Of a stretch of 64,000 bases of DNA, positions 53,384-62,313 are shown one piece after another (position 1 is the first letter of the stretch; each line of letters begins with the position of its first letter). The stretch covers positions 50,817-114,816 of the forward strand of contig JAGBAO010000001.1 of the NCBI GenBank assembly GCA_017938925.1, in the 5' to 3' direction. The position numbers and the translations under genes were made by a program. Origin of the DNA: Bacteroidales bacterium (GTDB taxonomy: Bacteria > Bacteroidota > Bacteroidia > Bacteroidales > UBA932). The notes below the pieces were generated by a model, which was not told the origin of the DNA, did not search any database, and was given only the letters and a program-made list of their open reading frames with translations.

Positions 53384-54050
53384 GACGCTGCACTCCATAA
53401 GAGACCTTACAATAGGTCACGGAGACAGGACTCTCTGCTCCGGAATATCCTTCGACATCTGCGAGGGAGACTGCATCATGCTTTGCGGAGCCAACGGCAG
53501 CGGCAAGACCACCCTGATGAAGGCTTTGGCAGGATTGTCAGAAGAGGTCATGATGATTCCAGCAAGAATCCCCAAAGTGGCAGGCTTCACCCTGAAGGAA
53601 TTTGCCAGGATAGGGTGCTTCAGCCAGAGCGACATGGCAGGAAGGCTGTCTGACCAGCATGAAGAGGCCCTGGACGTGGCGATAAGTTCCCTCGGTCTGA
53701 CCCACCTGGCAGACAGGGACATATCCACTCTCAGTGACGGCGAATTCCAGAAGGCAGGCCTGGTGTCAGCACTTGTGCGCAACGCATCAGTCATCCTCCT
53801 TGACGAACCCACCGCCTTTCTCGATGCAGAGAACAGGATCAGCGTCCTTTCAACTCTCAGAGAAATATGCGACAGAAAAGGCATAGCAGTGATCTTCTCC
53901 ACCCACGACCTGCACGACGGCCTGAAGGTCTGCACCAAGGTCCTTGCCTTCGGAGCCGACGGCCGTTTCCGGTGCAGCGGTAACACCTCAGAATCCATGT
54001 CCGAGACCGTCTCCACAATATTCTCCCGCTCCCGCGAAACAATCCTATAA
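53373..54050 (+). CDS. ABC transporter ATP-binding protein (iron/cobalamin type)
   Basis: 225 residues, shorter than usual FepC/BtuD proteins (about 255). Walker A GANGSGKTT (39-47), Q-loop around CFSQSD, signature LSDGEFQK (120-127, LSGGQ variant), Walker B VILLDEPTAFLD (140-151), H-loop FSTHDLHD. Partner of the permease. Confidence 0.9.
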   Translation: MANRTLHSIRDLTIGHGDRTLCSGISFDICEGDCIMLCGANGSGKTTLMKALAGLSEEVMMIPARIPKVAGFTLKEFARIGCFSQSDMAGRLSDQHEEALDVAISSLGLTHLADRDISTLSDGEFQKAGLVSALVRNASVILLDEPTAFLDAENRISVLSTLREICDRKGIAVIFSTHDLHDGLKVCTKVLAFGADGRFRCSGNTSESMSETVSTIFSRSRETIL

Positions 54051-54069
54051 GCTACAGAATCTCGGGGGA

Positions 54070-54100
54070 TTTGTTTTAAACGAAACTTTTCATACCTTTG
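54070..54100 (+). promoter_or_regulatory. polA promoter
   Basis: TTTG at 54070-54073 and TACCTTTG at 54093-54100 with 19 bases between: the full Bacteroidota consensus. Start site near 54106, about 65 bases before the polA ATG. Confidence 0.8.
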
Positions 54101-54172
54101 GGGTTCATTTTTGGCCGACCTGGTCAGAAGTGACGACACAGGTCCCACACTCACGCCTTAACAGCGACAGCA

Positions 54173-56836
54173 ATGAACAAGAAACTATTTCTGATTGACG
54201 GGCATGCACTGATCTTCAAGATGTATTATGCATTCCTGAGGCACCCGATGATCAATTCAAAGGGAGCAGACATGTCCATCCTGTTCGGATTCACGAAGTA
54301 TATACTGGAACTTATCGAAAAGGAGAAGCCGACTCATCTTGCTGTGGCGTTCGACCCTCCGGGAGGCACTTTCAGGCATGAGATGTATCCTGACTACAAG
54401 GGCACCCGTTCAGAAACCCCTCAGCTCATAATCGACTCACTGGAGCCCCTGTGCGAACTCTGCAAGGCCATGGAGTTCCCCGTCCTCATGGTCAAGGGAT
54501 TCGAAGCCGACGATGTGATCGGCTCAATGGCCAAGCGCGCCGAGAAGGAAGGCTTCACAGTGTATATGGTCACCCCTGACAAGGACTACGGCCAGCTCAT
54601 ATCTCCGAATATCCTGCAATATAAACCTGGAAAATCCGGAAGCGAGGCGGAGATCATAGACACCGTCAAGATCTGCGAAAAATACGGCATAGACACACCT
54701 GAGCAGGTGGTGGAGATCCTCACAATATGCGGAGACGCATCCGACAACGTGCCGGGAGTCAAGGGCGTTGGAGAAGTCGGTGCCGGAAAACTCATCGCGA
54801 AATTCGGAACCGTTGACAACATATATGCCCACATAGATCAGCTGACCCCGAAGCAGAGAGAGGCATTCGAGAGTTCAAAGGAGCATATCGGACTCAGCCA
54901 CGAGCTTGTGACCATCAAGACCGACATTCCTCTTGACGTGACTGACAAGGAAATGGAGCTCACGGGTGAATATACCCCGGAAGTTGCCGACCTGTTCGAG
55001 AAATATGAGTTCGGCTCGCTGAGAAGGTTCCTTGGCAATGTGAAGCCGACAGTGACTCAGGAGGCAAAGACACTGAACTTCAAGGAAACCAGTGCAAAAG
55101 AGGTGTGCAAGGCGGCGGCAAAAGACGGGAAGTGTGCTATCATAACAGAAGGCGAGGAAAGCTCAATATTCACCGGAATCAAGAGGATTACGGTCAGCGC
55201 CTGTATCGGTGAAGATTCATGCATATCTGCGGCGGCTGGAGCGGAAGAATTTGCAGAGCTTCTTGCTGACGGGAATATAGAAAAATATGGATATGACCTG
55301 AAATACCAGCGTAATATCCTCACACACAACGGATTCTCTTTACAGGGGCGTCTGATGGACATCGAACTGATGCACTATCTGATCAACCCGGAGAAGAGCC
55401 ACAAGATAGAAATCCTGTCCCGCACATATCTCGGCATCAATCTCGAGGAGGCAATGCCGGCAAAGGCTGAGTCACAGCAGGAGCTTTCCCTCTTTGACGA
55501 AGTGCCGGAAGACGAGCCTCAGAACAGCCGCATCGCAGAGGCGGCGGCAATCATCCTTCTGGGTGAAAAAGTCCGCGAGGAGATGGTCTCCATGGAACTC
55601 GACAGGCTGTATGACACGATGGAGGAGCCGCTGATGAGGGTTCTCTCCGACATGGAACTTGAAGGAGTGAAGGTCGACCTTGGCCAGTTGCGCAGATATG
55701 CAGCAGGGCTTGCTGCTGAAATGAACGACATTCAGGAAAAGGTGAGGGAAATGGCGCAGGACCCGAATCTGAACATACTCTCCCCTATCCAGATCGGCAG
55801 TCTGATTTTCGAGAAGCTGAAGCTGGATCCTAAGGTCAAGCCGAAGACAGGAGTACGCTACAGCTACCCTACCGACGAGGACACCCTGAGCGCCCTTGCA
55901 GACAAGCACCCTATAATCAATGAGATACTCGAATACAGAGGAGTACGCAAACTGCTCTCGACATATATCGAGCCGTTCCCGAACTACGTCTCCCCTGTCA
56001 CAGGAAAGATACATACGACCTTCAACCAGGCCCTGACAGCCACGGGACGCCTCAGCTCGTCGAAACCGAACCTGCAGAACATCCCGATCAGGACTGAGCG
56101 AGGAAAGGAGATCCGCAAGGCCTTTGTGCCGAGCCGTCCGGACGGAGTCATCGTTTCCGCCGACTACTCCCAGATCGAGCTCCGCATCATGGCTCATCTG
56201 AGCTGCGACACCCATCTGATCGAGGCCTTCCGCAACGGACAGGACGTGCATGCAATAACTGCCGCCAAAGTCTTCGGAATAGCGCCTGAGGAGGTGACTG
56301 CAGACCAGAGAAGGATAGCCAAGACGGCCAACTTCGGCATCATGTACGGAATATCAGCCTTCGGCCTGTCCCAGCGCCTGCATATCGGCCGCGCCGAGGC
56401 TAAGAAGATCATAGAGGATTATTTTGCGAACTTCCCGGCGATATCGTCATACATAGAAGACACTCTCGCTGCAGCCCGCGAGACAGGATATGTCGAGACA
56501 CTATTCGGACGCAGGAGATATCTGCCTGACATAACATCGAAGAACGGCACTGTCCGCGCCCTCGCCGAGAGGAATGCCATCAATGCGCCTATCCAGGGCA
56601 CTTCGGCAGACATCATAAAACTGGCTATGATAAACGTGGACAGAAGACTCCGGAAGGAGGGACTGCAGAGCCGCATGGTGCTTCAGATCCACGACGAACT
56701 TGTCTTTGACGCCGTGAAGGAGGAAGTCGAGACCCTCTGCACCATCGTCAGGGAGGAAATGGAAAACGTGACCAAACTTTCAGTACCACTAACCGTTGAA
56801 TGCAACTATGGAAACAACTGGCTCGAAGCTCACTGA
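54173..56836 (+). CDS. polA: DNA polymerase I
   Basis: 887 residues. 5'-3' exonuclease domain (1-290, MNKKLFLIDGHALIFKMYYA; GFEADDVIGSMAKRAEKEGF), a middle domain (about 300-490), and the polymerase domain with motif A VSADYSQIELRIMAHLS, motif B RRIAKTANFGIMYGISAFG and motif C LQIHDELVFDA. In the middle domain I do not see the DxE or other acidic motifs of an active 3'-5' exonuclease, so proofreading is probably absent. The sigma factor gene starts inside its 3' end. Confidence 0.93.
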   Translation: MNKKLFLIDGHALIFKMYYAFLRHPMINSKGADMSILFGFTKYILELIEKEKPTHLAVAFDPPGGTFRHEMYPDYKGTRSETPQLIIDSLEPLCELCKAMEFPVLMVKGFEADDVIGSMAKRAEKEGFTVYMVTPDKDYGQLISPNILQYKPGKSGSEAEIIDTVKICEKYGIDTPEQVVEILTICGDASDNVPGVKGVGEVGAGKLIAKFGTVDNIYAHIDQLTPKQREAFESSKEHIGLSHELVTIKTDIPLDVTDKEMELTGEYTPEVADLFEKYEFGSLRRFLGNVKPTVTQEAKTLNFKETSAKEVCKAAAKDGKCAIITEGEESSIFTGIKRITVSACIGEDSCISAAAGAEEFAELLADGNIEKYGYDLKYQRNILTHNGFSLQGRLMDIELMHYLINPEKSHKIEILSRTYLGINLEEAMPAKAESQQELSLFDEVPEDEPQNSRIAEAAAIILLGEKVREEMVSMELDRLYDTMEEPLMRVLSDMELEGVKVDLGQLRRYAAGLAAEMNDIQEKVREMAQDPNLNILSPIQIGSLIFEKLKLDPKVKPKTGVRYSYPTDEDTLSALADKHPIINEILEYRGVRKLLSTYIEPFPNYVSPVTGKIHTTFNQALTATGRLSSSKPNLQNIPIRTERGKEIRKAFVPSRPDGVIVSADYSQIELRIMAHLSCDTHLIEAFRNGQDVHAITAAKVFGIAPEEVTADQRRIAKTANFGIMYGISAFGLSQRLHIGRAEAKKIIEDYFANFPAISSYIEDTLAAARETGYVETLFGRRRYLPDITSKNGTVRALAERNAINAPIQGTSADIIKLAMINVDRRLRKEGLQSRMVLQIHDELVFDAVKEEVETLCTIVREEMENVTKLSVPLTVECNYGNNWLEAH

Positions 56837-57407
56837 TCTGACGGACAGCGATCTCGTCCGCCTTGCCCTGGATCAGAACCAGGCCGCCTTCATCGTGCTA
56901 TACACCCGATACCACATCGGAGTGAAAAGCCATATATCCAGATATGTCTCCCAGAAGGAAGATGTCGAAGACATAGCTCTCGAAAGCTTCCAGAAGGCAT
57001 TCAGCCAGATAGGGACATATAACGACGAGTACAAGTTCTCGACCTGGCTGTACAGAATCGCCCGCAACACGGCCTTCGACCACCTCAGCAGGCACGACCG
57101 CGAGAGGACAAACATGCCGACGACCTCGATCAACGAGGACATAGCAGAGCTCAAGGAACTGCCTGCCAGCATGCATAACCCCGAGGAGGACATAATCAAC
57201 CAGCAGGAATACGACAAGTGGCTGAACAACATCGAGAAGCTCAAGGACGACTACCGCATTGTCGCCAAGATGAACCTGATCGACAACTTCGGCTACAAGG
57301 AGATTGCAGAAGCCCTGGAGCTTCCGCTTAACACGGTCAAGACCAAGATCCGCAGAGCCAAGGCCATGTTGCTCAAGATGATGGACTACTCAGACGAATT
57401 ATTATAA
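56808..57407 (+). CDS. RNA polymerase sigma-70 family (ECF-like) factor
   Basis: 199 residues from the ATG at 56808 (METTGSKLTDLTDSDLVRLA), overlapping the polA end by 29 bases; a start at 56796 is possible. Region 2 (VEDIALESFQKAFSQIGTYN, FSTWLYRIARNTAFDHLS) and region 4 (NFGYKEIAEALELPLNTVKT with KIRRAKAML) are intact. No anti-sigma gene next to it; Bacteroidota have a group of such orphan sigma factors. Translation is probably coupled to polA. Followed by rsmG after 5 bases. Confidence 0.88.
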   Translation: METTGSKLTDLTDSDLVRLALDQNQAAFIVLYTRYHIGVKSHISRYVSQKEDVEDIALESFQKAFSQIGTYNDEYKFSTWLYRIARNTAFDHLSRHDRERTNMPTTSINEDIAELKELPASMHNPEEDIINQQEYDKWLNNIEKLKDDYRIVAKMNLIDNFGYKEIAEALELPLNTVKTKIRRAKAMLLKMMDYSDELL

Positions 57408-57412
57408 AAGCC

Positions 57413-58087
57413 ATGACATTCAAGGAATTTGAAAATATAATCCTGGAGAAATTTCCGGAGACGACACCTCTGCAGATGGAGCGTTTCCGCAAGATGGACG
57501 CACTCTACCGCGACTGGAACTCGAAGATCAACGTAGTCTCCAGAAAGGACATAGACGAGCTGTACAGGCACCACGTCCTGCACTCGCTCGGGATAGCCGC
57601 ATATCTCAAGACAAAGATGCCGGACGTATATGACAGGCTTCGCGGGGAAGGCGTATATAGCGCAGCTCTTCCGCTCAAGATCCTGGATCTCGGGACAGGA
57701 GGCGGTTTCCCTGGCATTCCTCTGGCAGTGATGTTTCCCAAGGCTGAATTCACCCTATGCGACTCCATCGGCAAGAAGATCATAGTTGCCAGCGAGGTCA
57801 GCAAGGGCCTGGAGCTTGAAAACGTCAAGACTGTCAATGCGCGTGCAGAGTCACTTCCGGAGACCTTTGACTATGTAGTTTCCCGTGCAGTGACATCGCT
57901 GGACAACTTCATGCCGTGGGTAAAAGGCAAATACACGGAAGGCATCCTCTACCTCAAGGGAGGAGACCTGACCGAGGAGATCGCCAAGGCCAAGCTCCGC
58001 AATGGTTCGGTGCATACCTGGCCTATATCAGAATGGACAGACGACCCTTTCTTCGAGACGAAACAGGTCATATTCATCGAACGATAA
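57413..58087 (+). CDS. rsmG: 16S rRNA (guanine527-N7)-methyltransferase
   Basis: 224 residues with SAM motif ILDLGTGGGFPGIPLAVMFP (about 93-112), and the substrate motif VVSRAVTSLDNFMPWVKGK. Methylates G527 of 16S rRNA. In one operon after the sigma factor. Confidence 0.92.
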   Translation: MTFKEFENIILEKFPETTPLQMERFRKMDALYRDWNSKINVVSRKDIDELYRHHVLHSLGIAAYLKTKMPDVYDRLRGEGVYSAALPLKILDLGTGGGFPGIPLAVMFPKAEFTLCDSIGKKIIVASEVSKGLELENVKTVNARAESLPETFDYVVSRAVTSLDNFMPWVKGKYTEGILYLKGGDLTEEIAKAKLRNGSVHTWPISEWTDDPFFETKQVIFIER

Positions 58088-58160
58088 GGGCTATTAAAGG
58101 GCTGAAGCAGTGAATTTCAGAAGGAAGAGGCAATTCTTTCAAGAAAATATTCAATAAAAT

Positions 58161-58191
58161 TTTGTAAATAAAATCAAAAAGACTACCTTTG
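58161..58191 (+). promoter_or_regulatory. rpmH promoter
   Basis: TTTG 58161-58164 and TACCTTTG 58184-58191, spacer 19: consensus promoter. Confidence 0.8.
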
Positions 58192-58232
58192 CACTCCCAA
58201 AATTGTATCGAAAAATATAAAAACTAGAAATA

Positions 58233-58385
58233 ATGAAAAGAACATTCCAACCATCAGATCGCAAGCGCCGTAACAAGCACGGCTTCCGCGAGCGTATGTC
58301 GACTCCAAACGGACGTCGCGTATTGGCAGCACGCCGCCGTCGTGGCCGCAAGAAACTGACCGTATCATCTGAGGACAGATGGTAA
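58233..58385 (+). CDS. rpmH: 50S ribosomal protein bL34
   Basis: 50 residues starting [20 protein letters not shown], then [20 protein letters not shown], the bL34 signature, with a short C-terminal extension ([10 protein letters not shown]). Own promoter and terminator. rnpA and yidC, the usual neighbours elsewhere, are not next to it. Confidence 0.95.
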   Translation: MKRTFQPSDRKRRNKHGFRERMSTPNGRRVLAARRRRGRKKLTVSSEDRW

Positions 58386-58433
58386 TCGTCTGAGCCCTGG
58401 AACCTTTTTCATTATTCAGGGACAAAGTTACAG

Positions 58434-58458
58434 AACCCGGCCGCACTGGTCGGGTTTC
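58434..58458 (+). terminator. rpmH terminator
   Basis: AACCCG and CGGGTT arms (58434-58439, 58451-58456) around CCGCACTGGT, followed by a T-rich stretch. Confidence 0.65.
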
Positions 58459-58472
58459 TTGTTTTAATTACT

Positions 58473-58480
58473 TACCTTTG
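58473..58480 (+). promoter_or_regulatory. tadA -7 box
   Basis: TACCTTTG ending 5 bases before the tadA ATG at 58486; the mRNA must be leaderless or nearly so. Confidence 0.55.
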
Positions 58481-58485
58481 TGGAT

Positions 58486-58923
58486 ATGGAAGAAAACGAA
58501 AAATACATGAAGGAAGCCCTTCGTCAGGCAGCTCTGGCCGAAGCTGAAGGCGAAGTTCCTATCGGAGCTGTCATCACATGCCGCGGAAGGATCATCGGCA
58601 AGGGACATAACATGACGGAAAGGCTCAATGACCCCACAGCTCATGCCGAGATGATAGCCATCACCGCAGCCACGGAAGCGATGGGAGGCAAATACCTCAA
58701 CGACTGCACCCTGTACGTGACAGTAGAGCCTTGCCCCATGTGTGCAGGAGCTCTTGCATGGTCACAGATAGGCCGGGTCATCTACGGAGCTTCCGATCCA
58801 AAGCGAGGTTTCTCCATGTTCTCCCCTTCCCTCATGCATCCCAAGACGGAAGTCGTTTCAGGGGTGCTGGCAGAGGAATGCGGCTCGAAGGTGACGGAAT
58901 TCTTCAGAAAGAAGAGAAGCTGA
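58486..58923 (+). CDS. tadA: tRNA-specific adenosine deaminase
   Basis: 145 residues from the ATG at 58486 (an in-frame GTG at 58480 overlaps the promoter). Zinc/catalytic motifs: HAEMIAI (H, E) and PCPMCAGAL (C, C). It makes inosine at the wobble base of tRNA-Arg. Followed after one base by the YqaA-like gene. Confidence 0.93.
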   Translation: MEENEKYMKEALRQAALAEAEGEVPIGAVITCRGRIIGKGHNMTERLNDPTAHAEMIAITAATEAMGGKYLNDCTLYVTVEPCPMCAGALAWSQIGRVIYGASDPKRGFSMFSPSLMHPKTEVVSGVLAEECGSKVTEFFRKKRS

Positions 58924-58924
58924 C

Positions 58925-59362
58925 ATGGAGTGGCTTGAAGGACTCGGGCTTTTAGGCCTGTTCATCGGCACCTTTCTGGCAGCCACCATATTCCCGTTCA
59001 GCTCGGATGCGCTCTATCTGGCGATACTTGCTGCGACCGGCAGTCCTGTCAGCTGTCTTCTTGTGGGTACCCTCGGCAACTGGCTCGGAAGTGTCCTGAC
59101 CTACTGGATCGGATGGATCGGCAAATGGGAATGGATCGAGAAATGGTTCAAGGTCAAGCCCGAGACCCTGCAGAAGCAGAAGGAGAAGGTGGACCGCTAT
59201 GGAGTGTGGCTGGCCCTTGCCGCATGGGTACCGTTCATCGGAGATGTCATCGCCATCGCCCTGGGATTCTACAAGACCCGTCCCTTCTGGACAATGGTCC
59301 TGCTGCTTGTCGGAAAATTCGCCCGCTTCCTTGTCTGGAATCTGGTTTATGGACTGTTCTGA
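58925..59362 (+). CDS. YqaA-like (VTT/DedA-related) membrane protein
   Basis: 145 residues with three or four membrane segments. TIFPFSSDALYLAILAATG and GTLGNWLGSVLTYWIGWIG are the family pattern; the YGVWLALAAWVPFIGDVIAI segment is the second half-helix. DedA relatives move lipids such as undecaprenyl phosphate; this subgroup is uncharacterised. Confidence 0.85.
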   Translation: MEWLEGLGLLGLFIGTFLAATIFPFSSDALYLAILAATGSPVSCLLVGTLGNWLGSVLTYWIGWIGKWEWIEKWFKVKPETLQKQKEKVDRYGVWLALAAWVPFIGDVIAIALGFYKTRPFWTMVLLLVGKFARFLVWNLVYGLF

Positions 59363-59367
59363 ATCAA

Positions 59368-59395
59368 AAAACGGAATGCCTAGGCATTCCGTTTT
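59368..59395. terminator. Bidirectional terminator between YqaA-like gene and tRNA-Gln
   Basis: A perfect 28-base palindrome AAAACGGAATGCC/TAGGCATTCCGTTTT; works for the plus gene and the minus tRNA. Confidence 0.85.
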
Positions 59396-59398
59396 AAG

Positions 59399-59469
59399 TT
59401 GAGATACCAGGATTCGAACCTGGACAGACAGAACCAAAATCTGTAGTGCTACCATTACACCATATCTCA
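59399..59469 (-). tRNA. tRNA-Gln (anticodon TTG)
   Basis: 71 bases, acceptor TGAGATA/TATCTCA with a discriminator A, anticodon stem CAGA and TCTG around loop TTTTGGT giving TTG, T-loop GGTTCGAATCC. CCA not encoded. No close -7 box is visible upstream. Confidence 0.93.
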
Positions 59470-59549
59470 ATTCCGGGGTGCAAAGATAGTATTTTTTTCT
59501 TGTTATGCAAAGAGGCTCCCGTTTCCGAGAGCCTCTTCATAGAAATCAT

Positions 59550-61172
59550 TTAGAGTCCAAGCTTCTTGAAAAAGTCGTTGCCCTTGTCATCCACGAGGAT
59601 GAATGCAGGGAAGTCCTCTACATGGATCTTCCAGATCGCCTCCATTCCGAGCTCCGGATACTCGACGCACTCGATGCTCTTGATGTTGTTCTGAGCGAGG
59701 ATCGCTGCAGGACCTCCGATAGAACCGAGGTAGAATCCGCCGTACTTCTGGCAAGCGTCAGTCACCTGCTGGCTTCTGTTACCCTTGGCGAGCATGATCA
59801 TGCTGCCGCCATGGCTCTGGAACAGATCGACATATGAGTCCATACGGCCTGCTGTAGTAGGTCCCATTGAACCGCAAGGCATTCCTTCCGGAGTCTTTGC
59901 CGGACCTGCGTAGTAGATAGGGTGATCCTTGAGGTACTGTGGCATCTCCTCTCCCCTGTCAAGGCGCTCCTTGATCTTCGCATGCGCGATGTCGCGGCCT
60001 ACGATGATTGTTCCATTGAGGCTCAGACGTGTTGATACAGGATATTTGGTAAGCTCTGCAAGGATATCCTTCATAGGCTGGTCGAGATTGATTTTCACAG
60101 CCTCGCCCTCGCCTGCCTGACGGAGTTCCTCTGGAATGAGGCGTGCAGGATTGTCATCGAGTTTCTCGATCCAGATACCGTCCTTGTTGATCTTCGCCTT
60201 GATGTTACGGTCAGCCGAGCAGCTCACTCCGAGTCCTACAGGGCAGCTTGCACCGTGGCGTGGAAGACGGATGATGCGCACGTCGTGAGCGAAATACTTT
60301 CCTCCGAACTGTGCACCCAGACCGATCTTGTGAGCCTCCTCGAGAACGAGCTTCTCAAGTTCGATGTCACGGAATGCACGTCCTGTCTCGTCTCCTGTCG
60401 TAGGGAGCTCGTCATAGAACTTGGTTGAAGCGAGCTTCACTGTGAGAAGGTTCTTCTCGGCAGATGTTCCACCGATCACGAAAGCCACGTGATATGGAGG
60501 GCATGCCGCTGTTCCGAGAGTCTTCATCTTAGCGACGAGGAACGGAACAAGAGTCTGCGGATTGAGGATGGCCTTTGTCTCCTGATAGAGATAGGTCTTG
60601 TTCGCCGAGCCACCGCCCTTTGTCACGCAAAGGAAGTGGTACTCTGCACCGTGAGTTGCCTCGATATCGATCTGTGCAGGAAGATTGCACTTGGTGTTCA
60701 CCTCATCGTACATTGTGAGAGGCGCGTTCTGCGAATAACGGAGGTTCTCCTCAGTGTAGGTCTTGTACACTCCGAGAGAAAGAGCCTCTTCGTCGCAATA
60801 TCCTGTCCACACCTGCTGTCCCTTCTCGCCGTGGATGATGGCAGTACCGGTGTCCTGGCAGAAAGGCAGCTTGCCCTTGCAGGCAACCTCGGCATTGCGC
60901 AGAAAGGTCAGTGCCACATACTTGTCATTCTCGGAAGCCTCTGGATCGTGGAGAATCTTCGCCACCATCTCGTTATGCTCCGGACGAAGCATGAAGGAAA
61001 CATCACGGAAAGCCGTGTTAGCCATAACTGTAAGTCCCTCCTTAGCGATCTTGAGCATCTCATGACCCTCAAACTCGCCGGTGCTCACATACTGCTCCGA
61101 ACCCGGAATCTTGTAGTATTCAGTCTTGTCCTCGCCAAGCTGAAACATAGGTGCATACTTGAAATCTGCCAT
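59550..61172 (-). CDS. fumA: Class I fumarate hydratase (iron-sulphur)
   Basis: 540 residues. [4Fe-4S] cysteine candidates are in [26 protein letters not shown] and [12 protein letters not shown]; family end [11 protein letters not shown]. Interconverts fumarate and malate; suits an anaerobic metabolism with a reductive TCA branch. Oxygen-sensitive type. Two TATATTTG boxes lie upstream at complements of 61275-61282 and about 61285-61292. Confidence 0.94.
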   Translation of the reverse strand: MADFKYAPMFQLGEDKTEYYKIPGSEQYVSTGEFEGHEMLKIAKEGLTVMANTAFRDVSFMLRPEHNEMVAKILHDPEASENDKYVALTFLRNAEVACKGKLPFCQDTGTAIIHGEKGQQVWTGYCDEEALSLGVYKTYTEENLRYSQNAPLTMYDEVNTKCNLPAQIDIEATHGAEYHFLCVTKGGGSANKTYLYQETKAILNPQTLVPFLVAKMKTLGTAACPPYHVAFVIGGTSAEKNLLTVKLASTKFYDELPTTGDETGRAFRDIELEKLVLEEAHKIGLGAQFGGKYFAHDVRIIRLPRHGASCPVGLGVSCSADRNIKAKINKDGIWIEKLDDNPARLIPEELRQAGEGEAVKINLDQPMKDILAELTKYPVSTRLSLNGTIIVGRDIAHAKIKERLDRGEEMPQYLKDHPIYYAGPAKTPEGMPCGSMGPTTAGRMDSYVDLFQSHGGSMIMLAKGNRSQQVTDACQKYGGFYLGSIGGPAAILAQNNIKSIECVEYPELGMEAIWKIHVEDFPAFILVDDKGNDFFKKLGL

Positions 61173-61364
61173 TTTGTATTGTGTTAGTTTATTTTTTCGT
61201 TGTTGTCATTTCGAGAATCCCCCTTCTGTCATGTCGAGCGACCGCAGGAAGTCGAGACATCTCGTGACATCGTACAAATATAGCAAATATAAACGAGACT
61301 CCGCTTTAAGTCCATCAAAAAAGAGAAGCCGTGATGACTTCTATTTTCAATATATACAGATATG
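61173..61364. other. fumA upstream region with dispersed repeat
   Basis: No gene. Holds tandem -7 boxes for fumA, and a CATGTCGAGCGACCGCAGG / GTCGAGACATCTCGTGACAT stretch with an inverted arm (ATGTCGAG ... GAGACAT), similar to other GTCATTCCGAGC-type repeats. Confidence 0.45.
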
Positions 61365-61718
61365 TTACTCCACATCATATAAGTCAGGTTTTCTTACCCA
61401 ATGACAAGTCGGAGCGTTAGTTTTCAATGAGTTTTGTGTTGCGGTGCGATCTAACTTATACACACCGATAAACTGATACTTGCTTGACCCCTTCCTTTTG
61501 ATGAATGTGATACGTGTCTCATCGCTATATTTTTCAAGGATCTGTTCCACATGTCTCAACCGTTCCTTTCCGCTTTTAGTGCTATGCTCCTCAATCAAGT
61601 CTCCGCCGTTACATATCTCATTTCCCCACATTGGATGACCTTCAGTCGGACACCAAACAGTTTCATTCGGGCGCCCTATCCTATCTCCGCAACAGGAGCA
61701 AGGATTTTTTCTTGGCAT
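61365..61718 (-). CDS. Small cysteine-rich protein of unknown function
   Basis: 117 residues from ATG 61718 (MPRKNPCSCCGDRIGRPNET). Likely zinc site from C7, C9/C10, then CPTEGHP and GNEICNGGD; C-terminal half TRITFIKRKGSSKYQFIGVY recalls small beta domains found with HNH-type nucleases. AT-rich accessory region. Could be a truncated nuclease-associated protein; not recognised. Confidence 0.5.
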   Translation of the reverse strand: MPRKNPCSCCGDRIGRPNETVWCPTEGHPMWGNEICNGGDLIEEHSTKSGKERLRHVEQILEKYSDETRITFIKRKGSSKYQFIGVYKLDRTATQNSLKTNAPTCHWVRKPDLYDVE

Positions 61719-61803
61719 TGTATGCATCACAAGCATCTATAACTTTGCTAAACTCTTGCCTTGTGATCATTATTTTATGCATAATCTTACAATTAAAAGA
61801 TGA

Positions 61804-62082
61804 TTATTCTTGGAGGCAACGGACAGATAGAGCGACACCGCGAGATTCGTAGCACGGCTGAGCGACGTTGCCATCGCTGTCGAATTCCAGGCTGCACACG
61901 ACGCTGTTGCTAGGAGAGGCAGACCAATATTTGCCGCCGAAACGGGCAAATTGCTGGCCGTCATTGTTGTACTCGATAAAACCCGAAGCAGGATACCATG
62001 TTGTGGAAAGACCCTGTTGGAAATAAACGACACAATACCCCACACTCTGATAGATATGGGAGGCACAGAATGCCCAAACCAC
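61804..62082 (-). pseudogene. C-terminal fragment of a FISUMP-type surface lipoprotein
   Basis: Reads WYPASGFIEYNNDGQQFARF, GGKYWSASPSNSVVCSLEF and ends GVALSVRCLQE, the closing motif of Fibrobacter-succinogenes-major-paralogous-domain/DUF1566-type Bacteroidota surface proteins. The N-terminal lipoprotein part is missing and nothing upstream continues it in frame, so this is a remnant. Confidence 0.65.
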
Positions 62083-62283
62083 AATTATCTATACGAAAGT
62101 GAGTGTTGTTTCGTATCATCCTTCTAACAAAGAAAACTTCCACATTTTCATTAAAGGACTTGCGAAAAACACTTTCACAAATATGTAATGTCAACGGCTT
62201 ACACCGCCTGACACGACAAAGTTAAGCATTTTTCGATTACGGACAGAACTCACAGGGGGTATTGCTACTGGAAAGAAAAGCAG

Positions 62284-62291
62284 TATCTTTG
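62284..62291 (+). promoter_or_regulatory. -7 box of the Abi-type gene
   Basis: TATCTTTG 23 bases before the ATG at 62314. Confidence 0.55.
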
Positions 62292-62313
62292 TCTTGAAGA
62301 AAGATTACAGGAT

